This document shows, one piece after another, positions 8,224 to 15,255 of a DNA stretch of 39,371 bases. The position numbers were made by a program, and so were the translations under genes. The notes below the pieces were generated by a model. That model saw only the letters and a program-made list of their open reading frames with translations, was not told where the DNA came from and searched no databases. Source of the DNA: an uncultured Planctomycetota bacterium (lineage in GTDB: Bacteria > Planctomycetota > Planctomycetia > Pirellulales > Thermoguttaceae); the NCBI GenBank assembly GCA_902796885.1, contig CADBQY010000031.1, forward strand, positions 1 to 39,371. The letters are read 5' to 3'. How positions within the stretch are numbered: position 1 is the stretch's first letter; each line of letters opens with the position of its first letter.

Positions 8224-8234
8224 AAAGGGGACCG

Positions 8235-8256
8235 GAAAAAAAGCGCGCTTTTTTTC
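8235..8256. repeat. 22-bp perfect palindrome between rpe and tRNA-Ala
   Basis: The palindrome has the form G-A7-GCGCGC-T7-C with no spacer. It lies in the divergent gap between the rpe and tRNA-Ala promoters. As RNA it would leave almost no loop, so a dimeric protein binding site is as likely as a terminator. Its function is unknown. Confidence 0.6.
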
Positions 8257-8277
8257 GGAAATGGGATAAAGAGGGAG

Positions 8278-8305
8278 TTGACGAAAGCCGATAGAGTGGT
8301 ATACT
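8278..8305 (+). promoter_or_regulatory. Promoter of tRNA-Ala
   Basis: TTGACG (8278-8283) and TATACT (8300-8305) are separated by 16 bp. The predicted start around 8312 lies 8 bases before the tRNA. Confidence 0.7.
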
Positions 8306-8319
8306 TCTCCTAACCTTAC

Positions 8320-8392
8320 GGGGGATTAGCTCAGTTGGGAGAGCGTTTGGCTGGCAGCCAAAAGGTCATCGGTTCGAACCCGTTATCCTCCA
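8320..8392 (+). tRNA. tRNA-Ala (anticodon GGC)
   Basis: The 73-nt sequence folds as a cloverleaf. The acceptor arm GGGGGAT/ATCCTCC has a G3-U70 wobble pair, the classical alanine identity element. The D arm begins TAGCTCAG, the anticodon stem TTTGG/CCAAA holds loop CTGGCAG, and the T loop is TTCGAAC. One T-stem position is a U-U mismatch. The discriminator is A and CCA is not encoded. A terminator follows within 4 bases, so it is a single-gene transcript. Confidence 0.96.
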
Positions 8393-8395
8393 CTT

Positions 8396-8419
8396 AAACC
8401 GGCGAAAGCCGGTTTTTTT
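8396..8419 (+). terminator. Intrinsic terminator of tRNA-Ala
   Basis: The stem AAACCGGC/GCCGGTTT with a GAAA tetraloop is followed by a continuous run of T residues to 8419. Confidence 0.9.
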
Positions 8420-8447
8420 GTGCCCCGGCAAAAGCCGCGCGGCAGAT

Positions 8448-9107
8448 TTATCTCGTTCCGGCGCCGATTCTGTAGGCCAGATCGAGGAGTTTCGGAAACT
8501 CCTTTTCGTGCCGCTTTTTCTTGTGGTCGCCGTCGAACCCTTGCATGTCGTATTTGGAATAGTCGTCGACCTGCATCGTGTCGCAGACCGGGATCAGCTC
8601 GGTTTTGCCGTTCAGAAAGCGCATCGGATCGAAAAACAGGTTCATTCGGTCGACATAATAGAAGTCGTAATATTCCTGCGGCGCGTTCATCGGCATAAAG
8701 ACGGTGGTGTCGATCTTTCCTTGGAACTGCGTCGAATAGTCGTTGTAGGAAAGCGCGGGGAAAATGAGCCGCTCGAAAAGCGCGCGAAACCCGGCGGTCG
8801 GTTCTCCGAAATAGATCGGCGTGCCGACGATCAGCGAGTCCGTGTTATAGATCCGCTCGAGGAGAGGGGCCAGATCGTCTTTCCAGTAGCATTTGCACGG
8901 GTTGGCGATCCCTTTCCGCTTGCATGCCAGACAGCTGCGGCATCCGCTGAAGGTCAGATCGTAAAGATCGACGTATTCCGTTTCGGCGCCCGCGTCGACC
9001 GCCCCCTGGTACGCGGAACGGAGAATTTGCGCGGTGATCCATTTTTTGCGCGGACTGGCGTTAACGACCGTTACGCGGCGTTTCTTCTGGGAAGCGGAGT
9101 GAGACAT
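8448..9107 (-). CDS. Flavodoxin-type NAD(P)H-dependent oxidoreductase
   Basis: The 219-residue product belongs to the flavodoxin-like FMN reductase group. It has the phosphate-binding VVNASPRKKWITAQIL near the N-terminus and VGTPIYFGEPTAGFRALFERL as the second FMN-contact region. Between them a Cys-rich stretch, CRSCLACKRKG-x4-CKCYWKDD, resembles the cluster-binding segment of iron-sulfur flavoproteins, so a [4Fe-4S] cluster is possible. The substrate is unknown. The ATG at 9107 has AAAGGGAG upstream and is chosen over an earlier in-frame start that would add a segment spanning the promoter. It appears to be a single gene, ending 28 bases from the tRNA-Ala terminator. Confidence 0.85.
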   Translation of the reverse strand: MSHSASQKKRRVTVVNASPRKKWITAQILRSAYQGAVDAGAETEYVDLYDLTFSGCRSCLACKRKGIANPCKCYWKDDLAPLLERIYNTDSLIVGTPIYFGEPTAGFRALFERLIFPALSYNDYSTQFQGKIDTTVFMPMNAPQEYYDFYYVDRMNLFFDPMRFLNGKTELIPVCDTMQVDDYSKYDMQGFDGDHKKKRHEKEFPKLLDLAYRIGAGTR

Positions 9108-9159
9108 TCGATCTCCCTTTGACTTAAAATGCTCCCCCTGCCCCCCGACAACTCCTTTA

Positions 9160-9188
9160 AGTTTAACAGCTTGACGGCATGATTTCAA
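9160..9188 (-). promoter_or_regulatory. Promoter of the flavodoxin-type oxidoreductase
   Basis: On the minus strand TTGAAA (9183-9188) and TAAACT (9160-9165) are spaced by 17 bp, about 50 bases upstream of the ATG at 9107. Confidence 0.55.
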
Positions 9189-9213
9189 TAAGCGGAACGC
9201 GCCGCCCGTTTCG

Positions 9214-9239
9214 GCGGTAAAACGGCGCCGTTTTACCGC
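9214..9239. repeat. 26-bp perfect palindrome over the decarboxylase stop codon
   Basis: The half site GCGGTAAAACGGC is followed immediately by its exact complement. The TAA stop of the upstream minus-strand gene lies within it. As RNA it would form a strong hairpin with a tiny loop, but no T-run follows. It may protect or terminate the decarboxylase mRNA, or bind a protein. Confidence 0.6.
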
Positions 9240-10024
9240 TCGATCCGCAGAAGTTCCTCGACGCGATTTTCCTCCGGCCGGTCGGTATCCACGTCGAGAT
9301 TTACCGGAAGGTACATCTTGAACACCGGGATCGGCTGAACCGAAATTCGGCCCGTTCGGAGAACGAAGTCGACCGCGTGCCCGCCGACCGATCGGTCGCT
9401 CGACAGAAAATGAAGATGATCCCCCGGAACGTTCAGACTCCCGACCAGTTTCGGGGAACGGAACCCGACCAGAACGCCCGTTTGATCGGCGTAGCTGAAA
9501 CGAACCTCGTCGGTTTTCATCACGTCGGCGAGAGGACGATACGGCTTTTCCTGCCTCTTCTCGCTTCGGGCGCCGACCGAGACGAACTCCCCTTCAAAGA
9601 GAACGGCGTAAAAGATGTTCGGGTCGGGCGCCAGGCGGTCGACGATCCGGGTGAATTCGTCGCGGTTAATCGGCTCTTCGAATCGGACGCTCGTCAGATG
9701 CCCCCGGTCGATTCGATAGACCGTGGCGAACGGAACCGTCTCGGCATTCGTCGCGATCGTGACCCTCCCGTCCGATTTGGCGACATAAGGAACGCCTTGA
9801 TAGAGGATCAGTTCGCCGTCGATCGCGTCGACGGTGCCGATTCCGAAATTCCCGAACCGGATCAGGTCCCGAATCGTCGCCACCCCGTCGTACTCGCCCG
9901 ACAGAAGAGCGTCGGTCGTCGAAATCTGAACCAACTCGCGCCCGTCGGGCGAAATCGCTTTCGCCGAAACGGTAACCCAAAGCGCTAAGAGAACGGTAAG
10001 AACGAGCGGAACTTTGAATTTCAT
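9233..10024 (-). CDS. budA: Alpha-acetolactate decarboxylase with signal peptide
   Basis: Acetolactate decarboxylase turns alpha-acetolactate into acetoin. The 263-residue product aligns with the family from about residue 40: LSGEYDGVATIRDLIRFGNFGIGTVDAIDGELIL is typical. The zinc-ligand pattern His203-x-His205-x10-His216 in HLHFLSSDRSVGGH matches the known His-x-His-x10-His spacing. The N-terminus MKFKVPLVLTVLLALWVTVSA is a clear signal peptide, so the enzyme is probably exported. Some Gram-positive members are exported too, but many are cytoplasmic. The ATG at 10024 is chosen because the signal peptide begins there. No acetolactate synthase gene is adjacent. Confidence 0.88.
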   Translation of the reverse strand: MKFKVPLVLTVLLALWVTVSAKAISPDGRELVQISTTDALLSGEYDGVATIRDLIRFGNFGIGTVDAIDGELILYQGVPYVAKSDGRVTIATNAETVPFATVYRIDRGHLTSVRFEEPINRDEFTRIVDRLAPDPNIFYAVLFEGEFVSVGARSEKRQEKPYRPLADVMKTDEVRFSYADQTGVLVGFRSPKLVGSLNVPGDHLHFLSSDRSVGGHAVDFVLRTGRISVQPIPVFKMYLPVNLDVDTDRPEENRVEELLRIER

Positions 10025-10056
10025 TGTTCGATCCTGCATGACGCGCAAAAAAACAT

Positions 10057-10092
10057 AAAAAAACCCTTTCGGGCGCAAAAGGCTCGAAAGGG
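10057..10092 (-). terminator. Intrinsic terminator of tRNA-Lys
   Basis: Read on the minus strand, the stem CCCTTTCG/CGAAAGGG is followed by seven T residues. It starts 7 bases after the tRNA-Lys gene and lies just upstream of the decarboxylase gene. Confidence 0.85.
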
Positions 10093-10098
10093 CACAAA

Positions 10099-10171
<73 letters not shown>

Positions 10172-10207
10172 ATCCTCTTTAAGCGCCGGGCGCAAAAGAG
10201 TGAGCCT

Positions 10208-10235
10208 ATTATATCCCCCGCGGGAATCTTGTCCA
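10208..10235 (-). promoter_or_regulatory. Promoter of tRNA-Lys
   Basis: On the minus strand TGGACA (10230-10235) and a perfect TATAAT (10208-10213) are spaced by 16 bp. The predicted start is about 30 bases before the tRNA. Confidence 0.7.
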
Positions 10236-10280
10236 GTCCCCTCCCGCCGCCGAATCGGCTCCGCGAAAAAACGGAACGTG

Positions 10281-10898
10281 TCAGTCGCGCCAAGGGTTTT
10301 TCGGGACGGCGTAAACCGGGATCGAGGCCGGTTCGTCGGAAATTTGCGTTTCGTCCCACGCCTGACGGTAAATCTGCCGCGCGCGGCGGAATACGTCTTT
10401 TTCGGCGCGGCGGTCGGGCGCGGCGGCCAGCGCCTCGAACATCAGGCGGATAAAACGTTTCGTCTGCGGATGAACCATCGGAGAGGGGGCGATTTCCAGG
10501 TTGAACCGATCGATCTGCTCGGCGATCGAAAAGTCTTTCCTGCGATAGGCGCGGGCGGCGCCCAGACGGTCGCAGATCAGTTCCAGGGCGCAGTAAAACG
10601 GCATCGGAACAGTGATCAGCCCCCCGCGGGCGGTGTTGTCGACCCAGTATTCAAAGTGATGGCGGTTCCGCCCCCGATGATGGAGCCAGGCGGTCGAAAA
10701 GGCGTTCGCCTCCCGCGCGTAGTGGATCGGGCTGCGTCGGCCGGTGTAGTAGGAAACCGACTGTCCGAACTCGGTCGGCGAAAATTTCGAAAGGTCGTGG
10801 ATCAGACCGCGCCACGGAATCCCGGCGGTCAGGGCATACCGAAAAACCCAGTATTTGTGCAGAAGGACGGTTTTCAGATGCCCGAACCACTTACTCAT
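10281..10898 (-). CDS. DUF5662 family protein
   Basis: The 205-residue product matches a family annotated as DUF5662, of unknown biochemical role. Visible signatures are HKYWVFRYALTAGIPWRGLIHDLSKFSPTEF near the N-terminus and AWLHHRGRNRHHFEYW around residues 69-84. The HD pair in LIHDLSKFS and the many conserved His residues suggest a metal-binding helical fold related to HD domains; that is inference. Its ATG overlaps the fabF stop in an ATGA arrangement, so translation is coupled to fabF. A link to fatty acid synthesis is suggested only by this context. Confidence 0.8.
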   Translation of the reverse strand: MSKWFGHLKTVLLHKYWVFRYALTAGIPWRGLIHDLSKFSPTEFGQSVSYYTGRRSPIHYAREANAFSTAWLHHRGRNRHHFEYWVDNTARGGLITVPMPFYCALELICDRLGAARAYRRKDFSIAEQIDRFNLEIAPSPMVHPQTKRFIRLMFEALAAAPDRRAEKDVFRRARQIYRQAWDETQISDEPASIPVYAVPKNPWRD

Positions 10899-12139
10899 TG
10901 GAATTTCTTAAACGCGATCACGCTGTTGTGCCCGCCGAACCCGAGCGAAAGGGAAATCGCCGCGCGGATTTCCCCTTCGACTCCGTGATTCGGCACGTAA
11001 TCGAGGTCGCACTCGGGATCGGGATTTTGCAAGTGGAGGGTCGGCGGATAGAACCCGTCACGGATCGCCTCGACGCACGCGATCCCTTCCAGCGCGCCGG
11101 CGGCGCCCAGGGTATGTCCGATCGCCCCTTTGATCGACGAGACCTTGATTCGGCGCGACTCGACCGGGCCGAACGCGTCTTTGATTCCTTTCGTTTCGAC
11201 CGGATCGTTCGTCGGGGTCGAGGTGCCGTGGGCGTTGATGTAGTCGATATCGGAGGTCGTCAGACCGCCGTCTTCAAGCGCCATCAAAATGGCGCGTTTG
11301 ACGTTCACGGCGTCCGGTTTCGGCGCGGTCAGATGGTAGCCGTCCCCCGTACCGCCCCAACCGGCAACTTCGGCCAAGATCGGCGCGCCCCGCTTCTGCG
11401 CGTGGTCGAGCGACTCGAAAATGAGGATCCCCGCGCCTTCCCCCATCACGAACCCGTCCCGATCTTTATCGAACGGACGGCTCGCCTGTTCGGGCGTGTC
11501 GTTATAGCCGGTCGAAAGAGCTTTGATCGAGCAGAAACAGCCGAGCGTGAACTCGGTCAGAGGCGCCTCCACTCCGCCGGTAATCACCAGATCGGCGCGG
11601 CCGAGCCGTATCGCGTCCAACGCGTGCCCCAGCGCGTCGGTGCCGGTGGCGCAGGCGGTCATGATCGTGTGAACCGGGCCGTGAACCCCCAGGTCGATCG
11701 AAATGTTCCCCGCCCCCTCGTTGATGATCATCTTCGGCGCGGTCATCGCCGGGATTCGGGAAGGGCCTTTTTCGAAGAGTTTATTTTCGGCGTCGCACTG
11801 CGACTCGATCCCGCCGATACAATTGCCGAGCATGATCGCGGCGTTCAGATCGTCGAGCCGTTCGGGAAGTCCGGCGTTGCGGACCGCTTCGCGCGCGGCG
11901 ACGACCGCCATCTGCGAAAAGCGGGCCATCCGCTGAACCATACGGACTTCGAAATGGTCGCGCGGATTGAAGTCGGCGGCTTCGGCGGCGACGCGACACG
12001 GCAAACGCGACGCGTCGAAGAGGGTGACCGGACCGATCCCGCACTTTTCGGTGCGAAGCGACGTCCAATACGACTCCAGATCGAGACCGATCGGGGAGAT
12101 CACCCCCATCCCGGTCACAACAACTCTTTTGGTCTGCAT
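10895..12139 (-). CDS. fabF: Beta-ketoacyl-ACP synthase II
   Basis: FabF condenses malonyl-ACP with acyl-ACP in the elongation cycle of fatty acid synthesis. The 414-residue product has the thiolase-type catalytic set: Cys163 in TACATGTDA, His304 in NAHGTSTPTND and His342 in GHTLGAAGALEG. It also has RVVVTGMGVISPIG at the start and the LGFGGHN glycine loop near the end. acpP, which often precedes fabF, is absent here. The downstream DUF5662 gene overlaps by 4 bases. A promoter lies in the 3' end of the upstream rluA-type gene. Close paralogues exist, so FabB or a specialised ketosynthase remain possible, but the sequence is typical FabF. Confidence 0.95.
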   Translation of the reverse strand: MQTKRVVVTGMGVISPIGLDLESYWTSLRTEKCGIGPVTLFDASRLPCRVAAEAADFNPRDHFEVRMVQRMARFSQMAVVAAREAVRNAGLPERLDDLNAAIMLGNCIGGIESQCDAENKLFEKGPSRIPAMTAPKMIINEGAGNISIDLGVHGPVHTIMTACATGTDALGHALDAIRLGRADLVITGGVEAPLTEFTLGCFCSIKALSTGYNDTPEQASRPFDKDRDGFVMGEGAGILIFESLDHAQKRGAPILAEVAGWGGTGDGYHLTAPKPDAVNVKRAILMALEDGGLTTSDIDYINAHGTSTPTNDPVETKGIKDAFGPVESRRIKVSSIKGAIGHTLGAAGALEGIACVEAIRDGFYPPTLHLQNPDPECDLDYVPNHGVEGEIRAAISLSLGFGGHNSVIAFKKFQ

Positions 12140-12277
12140 CTTTTTCTTTTCCGCTCCATAAAAACGGGAACGTTCTCTCTCCCCGAAAACTGCGCCGAAA
12201 CAGGCCGAAGGCTCGACGGCGTCGTGGAAAGACGGGCGTTTTATTCTTAACCGCCGAGCGAACCGGCGTTCGACTCT

Positions 12278-12305
12278 ATTTTATCCGACCGCGCTTAACC
12301 GTCAA
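12278..12305 (-). promoter_or_regulatory. Promoter of fabF
   Basis: On the minus strand TTGACG (12300-12305) and TAAAAT (12278-12283) are spaced by 16 bp. The -35 box lies within the last codons of the upstream pseudouridine synthase gene. The implied fabF leader is about 130 bases. Confidence 0.55.
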
Positions 12306-13050
12306 CGGCGCAGAACGCGCGCCACGGCGCCGGCAGAGGGGCGACGAGCGTCACCCGCCGGCGCGTCATCGGATGGTCGAACGACATTTTTCGGGAATGG
12401 AGAGCAATCGCGTTGAGACGTTCGTCTTCAAACTGTTCGCCGAACGGAATCGTCGAGCCGTACTGCGCGTCCCCCAGAATCGGAAATCCGCGCGACGAAG
12501 TTTGCAGACGGATCTGGTGGGTTCGCCCGGTTCCGAGTTCCACCTCCAGATGGGTCACTTCCCCGTACTCCGGGAAGGCGTACCGCCCGATCACGCGGAA
12601 ATTGAGAATCGCTTCCCGCGCGTCGGGATGGATCGGCGCGATCAGTTCCGCTTCGGCCCGGCCGGGAATTTTCCGCATGTAGTCGACCCATTCCCCTTCC
12701 TCTTCCGGAACGCGGCCGGCGACGAGCGCCCAGTATTTTTTCTCGACGGTCCGCTGCCGAAACTGTTCGGACAGGCGGTTCGCCGCGCGGACGTGTTTGG
12801 CGAAAAGGATCGCCCCCGACGCGGGACGGTCGAGCCGGTGCGGGATCCCCAAATAGCACCCGCCCGGTTTGTTTTCGCGCCGAATCAGAAACGCCTTCAC
12901 GCGCGCTTCGAGCGAATCGATCCCCGCCGGCGCCTGTGTCAGGATTCCCGACTCCTTGTTTACCGCCAGCACGGGCCCCTCCTCGTAGAGGATGCGGAAA
13001 GAGCCGGCTTCCATCCATTTCTCATTTTCGTCCATTGGATTCACGCTCAT
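12295..13050 (-). CDS. RluA family pseudouridine synthase
   Basis: The product isomerises uridine to pseudouridine in RNA, most likely rRNA or tRNA. The 251-residue protein has the RluA core: the catalytic Asp74 in HRLDRPASGA, EKKYWALV and GTGRTHQIRLQ, and a C-terminal LHSRKMSF segment. It lacks an S4 RNA-binding domain, like the shorter RluA-type enzymes, and its target cannot be assigned. The ATG at 13050 lies 15 bases after the stop of the secreted hydrolase gene. A second in-frame ATG at 13035 is equally possible, as neither has a good ribosome binding site. Confidence 0.9.
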   Translation of the reverse strand: MSVNPMDENEKWMEAGSFRILYEEGPVLAVNKESGILTQAPAGIDSLEARVKAFLIRRENKPGGCYLGIPHRLDRPASGAILFAKHVRAANRLSEQFRQRTVEKKYWALVAGRVPEEEGEWVDYMRKIPGRAEAELIAPIHPDAREAILNFRVIGRYAFPEYGEVTHLEVELGTGRTHQIRLQTSSRGFPILGDAQYGSTIPFGEQFEDERLNAIALHSRKMSFDHPMTRRRVTLVAPLPAPWRAFCAVDG

Positions 13051-13065
13051 TTCTAAGACGCGGGG

Positions 13066-13893
13066 TCAGCGGGCGTCGGCTTTCTCCTGGGCGCGGAGGA
13101 AGAAATCGACGATCGGTTTCGGGTCGGGAAGAGAATGGGGATGATGGTCGTTCCCCGGCTTGATGATCACCTCGACCGGGCCGCCATACTCGCGATACCG
13201 CGCGACGAACGGCTTTTCGTTCTCGTCGAACGGAACCAAGGAGTCGCTGTCGCCGCAGACGATCAGAATCGGGACCTTGGCGGCGGCGAGTTTTTCAAGT
13301 TCCGGGTTCTCGGTCGGATTTCCCCGCCAGACGAGCGCCTCCTCTTCGGTCAGTCCGTACGATTCAAGGACGTCCCGCCAGTCCCCCTCGCTTCCGGCCC
13401 CTTTCCCGAATCCGCCGGGCCAGGATTTGAAGTCGAGGACGGGATTGTCGATATAGATCGAAGCGGTCTCGTCGGGATACTTGACCGCCCAATTCACCGT
13501 ATAAAGCCCGCCCCGGCTGAACCCTTCCAGGTGCGCGCGGGAAGAGAGGCCGAACGTCTCGGTCGCGTAGAGATAGAACCGCTGCCAGAGCTCGACCGAT
13601 TTTGGGGACCCCATCAACGGGGCCGAGTCGAGCCAGAGAACGTGGTAGCCGAGTTCGAGCATGGCGATATCGGTCTGCGGCTCGTGTCCGAAAAAGCGGG
13701 CGCGCCAGATCCAGGGGGCGCCCGGGGCGACCTCTTTCGGTACGACGACAATCGCGGCGCGCCCCTCGAAAGTGAAGTTGTAGCAGTCAAACCCCTGCCA
13801 TTGTCCCCTGTCGCCGGGATAGTTCCGTTCGGCGGCGGAAACCGAAAGGGCAAGACACACGAAAAAAAGGAGAAAAACGGGTACGGTCTTCAT
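13066..13893 (-). CDS. Secreted alpha/beta hydrolase
   Basis: The 275-residue product has a signal peptide (MKTVPVFLLFFVCLALSVSA) and an alpha/beta-hydrolase fold. The nucleophile is Ser126 in EGFSRGGL, the likely acid is Asp215 or Asp217 in CGDSDSLVPF, and the His is in GNDHHPHSL (about 248-255). It probably acts as an esterase or lipase-like enzyme in the periplasm or outside. The ATG at 13893 has GGAG upstream and opens the signal peptide; an ATG 18 bases earlier is less likely. It is divergent from a secreted sialidase-fold gene and shares a 132-base control region with it, so a sugar-ester substrate is plausible but unproven. Confidence 0.82.
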   Translation of the reverse strand: MKTVPVFLLFFVCLALSVSAAERNYPGDRGQWQGFDCYNFTFEGRAAIVVVPKEVAPGAPWIWRARFFGHEPQTDIAMLELGYHVLWLDSAPLMGSPKSVELWQRFYLYATETFGLSSRAHLEGFSRGGLYTVNWAVKYPDETASIYIDNPVLDFKSWPGGFGKGAGSEGDWRDVLESYGLTEEEALVWRGNPTENPELEKLAAAKVPILIVCGDSDSLVPFDENEKPFVARYREYGGPVEVIIKPGNDHHPHSLPDPKPIVDFFLRAQEKADAR

Positions 13894-13916
13894 GATGGAT
13901 GCTCCGGTCAAAGAAT

Positions 13917-13954
13917 CTTCCCGCGTTCGGAATGCCGTATTGGCAAGCGGGAAG
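13917..13954. promoter_or_regulatory. Nested inverted repeat between hydrolase and sialidase genes
   Basis: The outer arms CTTCCCGC (13917-13924) and GCGGGAAG (13947-13954) are perfect. An inner pair TGCC/GGCA (13933-13945) sits between them. The element is centred in the divergent promoter gap and close to the hydrolase start. It could be an operator for a shared regulator. Confidence 0.45.
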
Positions 13955-14025
13955 AAAGAAACTAAAATGGTTTCAACGTAAAATATAACAAATATTTTCC
14001 CTCGTTCAACGAGCAGGCGGTTCCG

Positions 14026-15246
14026 ATGACATCAAGACATCTCGTTCCGTTTTTCTTTTGCGCGGCATTTTTCCTCTCCGCTTTTGCGGGGATGTTGCCG
14101 TCGGCGGACGGCGAGACCCCCGATCTGCCGACCGTCGACCTTTCGGGACGAGAAGACCTTCGGGTCGTGATCGCGCAGGGGACACCCGAAGTCTATCAGG
14201 GGCATCCGACCGCCGTACTCCTTCCCGACGGCAAGACGCTGATCGCCGTCTGGACGCTCGGGCACGGCGGGTTCGCCGGACCGATGGCCGAAAGTACCGA
14301 CGCGGGTCTTTCGTGGACACGAATCGACGACCGGGCGCCGGAGGGGTATCGCCGACACAGGAACTGCCCGAGCATTTACCGAATGACCGACCGCGACGGG
14401 AAATCGTTTCTCCGGGTCTTTTCGGCCCAGCCGCGAATGCCCCGAATCGTGAGCTGCGACGACGGCAAAACATGGACCGAAGAGGAACCGCTCGGTCTGA
14501 AAAACGTGATGACGTTCAGCAGCGTCATTCCGAAACATCCCGGAGTGACCGACGGCCGTTACCTGGGATTCTACCATCGACGCGTCTCGGACGACGGCGA
14601 AGTCTGCGACTCCGAACCCCCCGGCAACGGACGGCTTCAGTCGCTCGTCGCCGAAACCGCCGACGCGGGGCGGACCTGGTCCGAGCCGCGCGTTATCGCC
14701 GATGTTCCGGAAACGACAATGACCGCGCCCGACGGAAGCGAGGCGATTCAGCCGCAAAAGGACCCGTGCGAACCGTGCGCGTTTTGGTCTCCCGACGAAG
14801 ACGAAATCTGCGTTCTGTTGCGCGAAAACACCCATACGGGCCGAAGCCTGGTCATTTTCAGCCGGGACGGCGGCGCGACGTGGACCTCGCCGCGCGATAC
14901 GCCTTGGGGTCTTTCGGGCGACCGACACGCCGCGCTCTATCTGCCGGACGGGCGTCTCTTCGTCGCGATGCGCGACACGGCGCCGGGGAGCGAAACGTTC
15001 GGTCATTTTGTGGCGTGGGTCGGCGCCTACGGCGACGTCAAAACCGGAGCGCCGGGCGATTTCCGACTGAAACTGATTCACTCCTACGCCGGACGCGACT
15101 GCGGGTATCCCGCGGTTCATCTCCTTCCCGACGGCACGGTTCTCGCCATTACGTATATCAAATACGACGAGGGGGAGAACAGGCCTTCGGTGGTCGAGGT
15201 TCGGCTGCCGCCGGAAACATTTAAAACGTCAACCGTAAAACCATAA
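14026..15246 (+). CDS. Secreted sialidase-fold (BNR/Asp-box) protein
   Basis: The 406-residue product has a signal peptide of about 23-28 residues and a six-bladed propeller pattern. Four Asp-box motifs are visible: STDAGLSW (90-97), SCDDGKTW (143-150), TADAGRTW (211-218) and SRDGGATW (279-286). It belongs to the exo-alpha-sialidase/BNR superfamily, which in planctomycetes also includes many uncharacterised secreted glycan-binding or hydrolytic proteins. True sialidase activity is not certain, because the full Arg triad cannot be verified by eye. It is followed after 9 bases by a membrane protein gene on the same strand. Confidence 0.82.
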   Translation: MTSRHLVPFFFCAAFFLSAFAGMLPSADGETPDLPTVDLSGREDLRVVIAQGTPEVYQGHPTAVLLPDGKTLIAVWTLGHGGFAGPMAESTDAGLSWTRIDDRAPEGYRRHRNCPSIYRMTDRDGKSFLRVFSAQPRMPRIVSCDDGKTWTEEEPLGLKNVMTFSSVIPKHPGVTDGRYLGFYHRRVSDDGEVCDSEPPGNGRLQSLVAETADAGRTWSEPRVIADVPETTMTAPDGSEAIQPQKDPCEPCAFWSPDEDEICVLLRENTHTGRSLVIFSRDGGATWTSPRDTPWGLSGDRHAALYLPDGRLFVAMRDTAPGSETFGHFVAWVGAYGDVKTGAPGDFRLKLIHSYAGRDCGYPAVHLLPDGTVLAITYIKYDEGENRPSVVEVRLPPETFKTSTVKP

Positions 15247-15255
15247 GGCTTTCCG

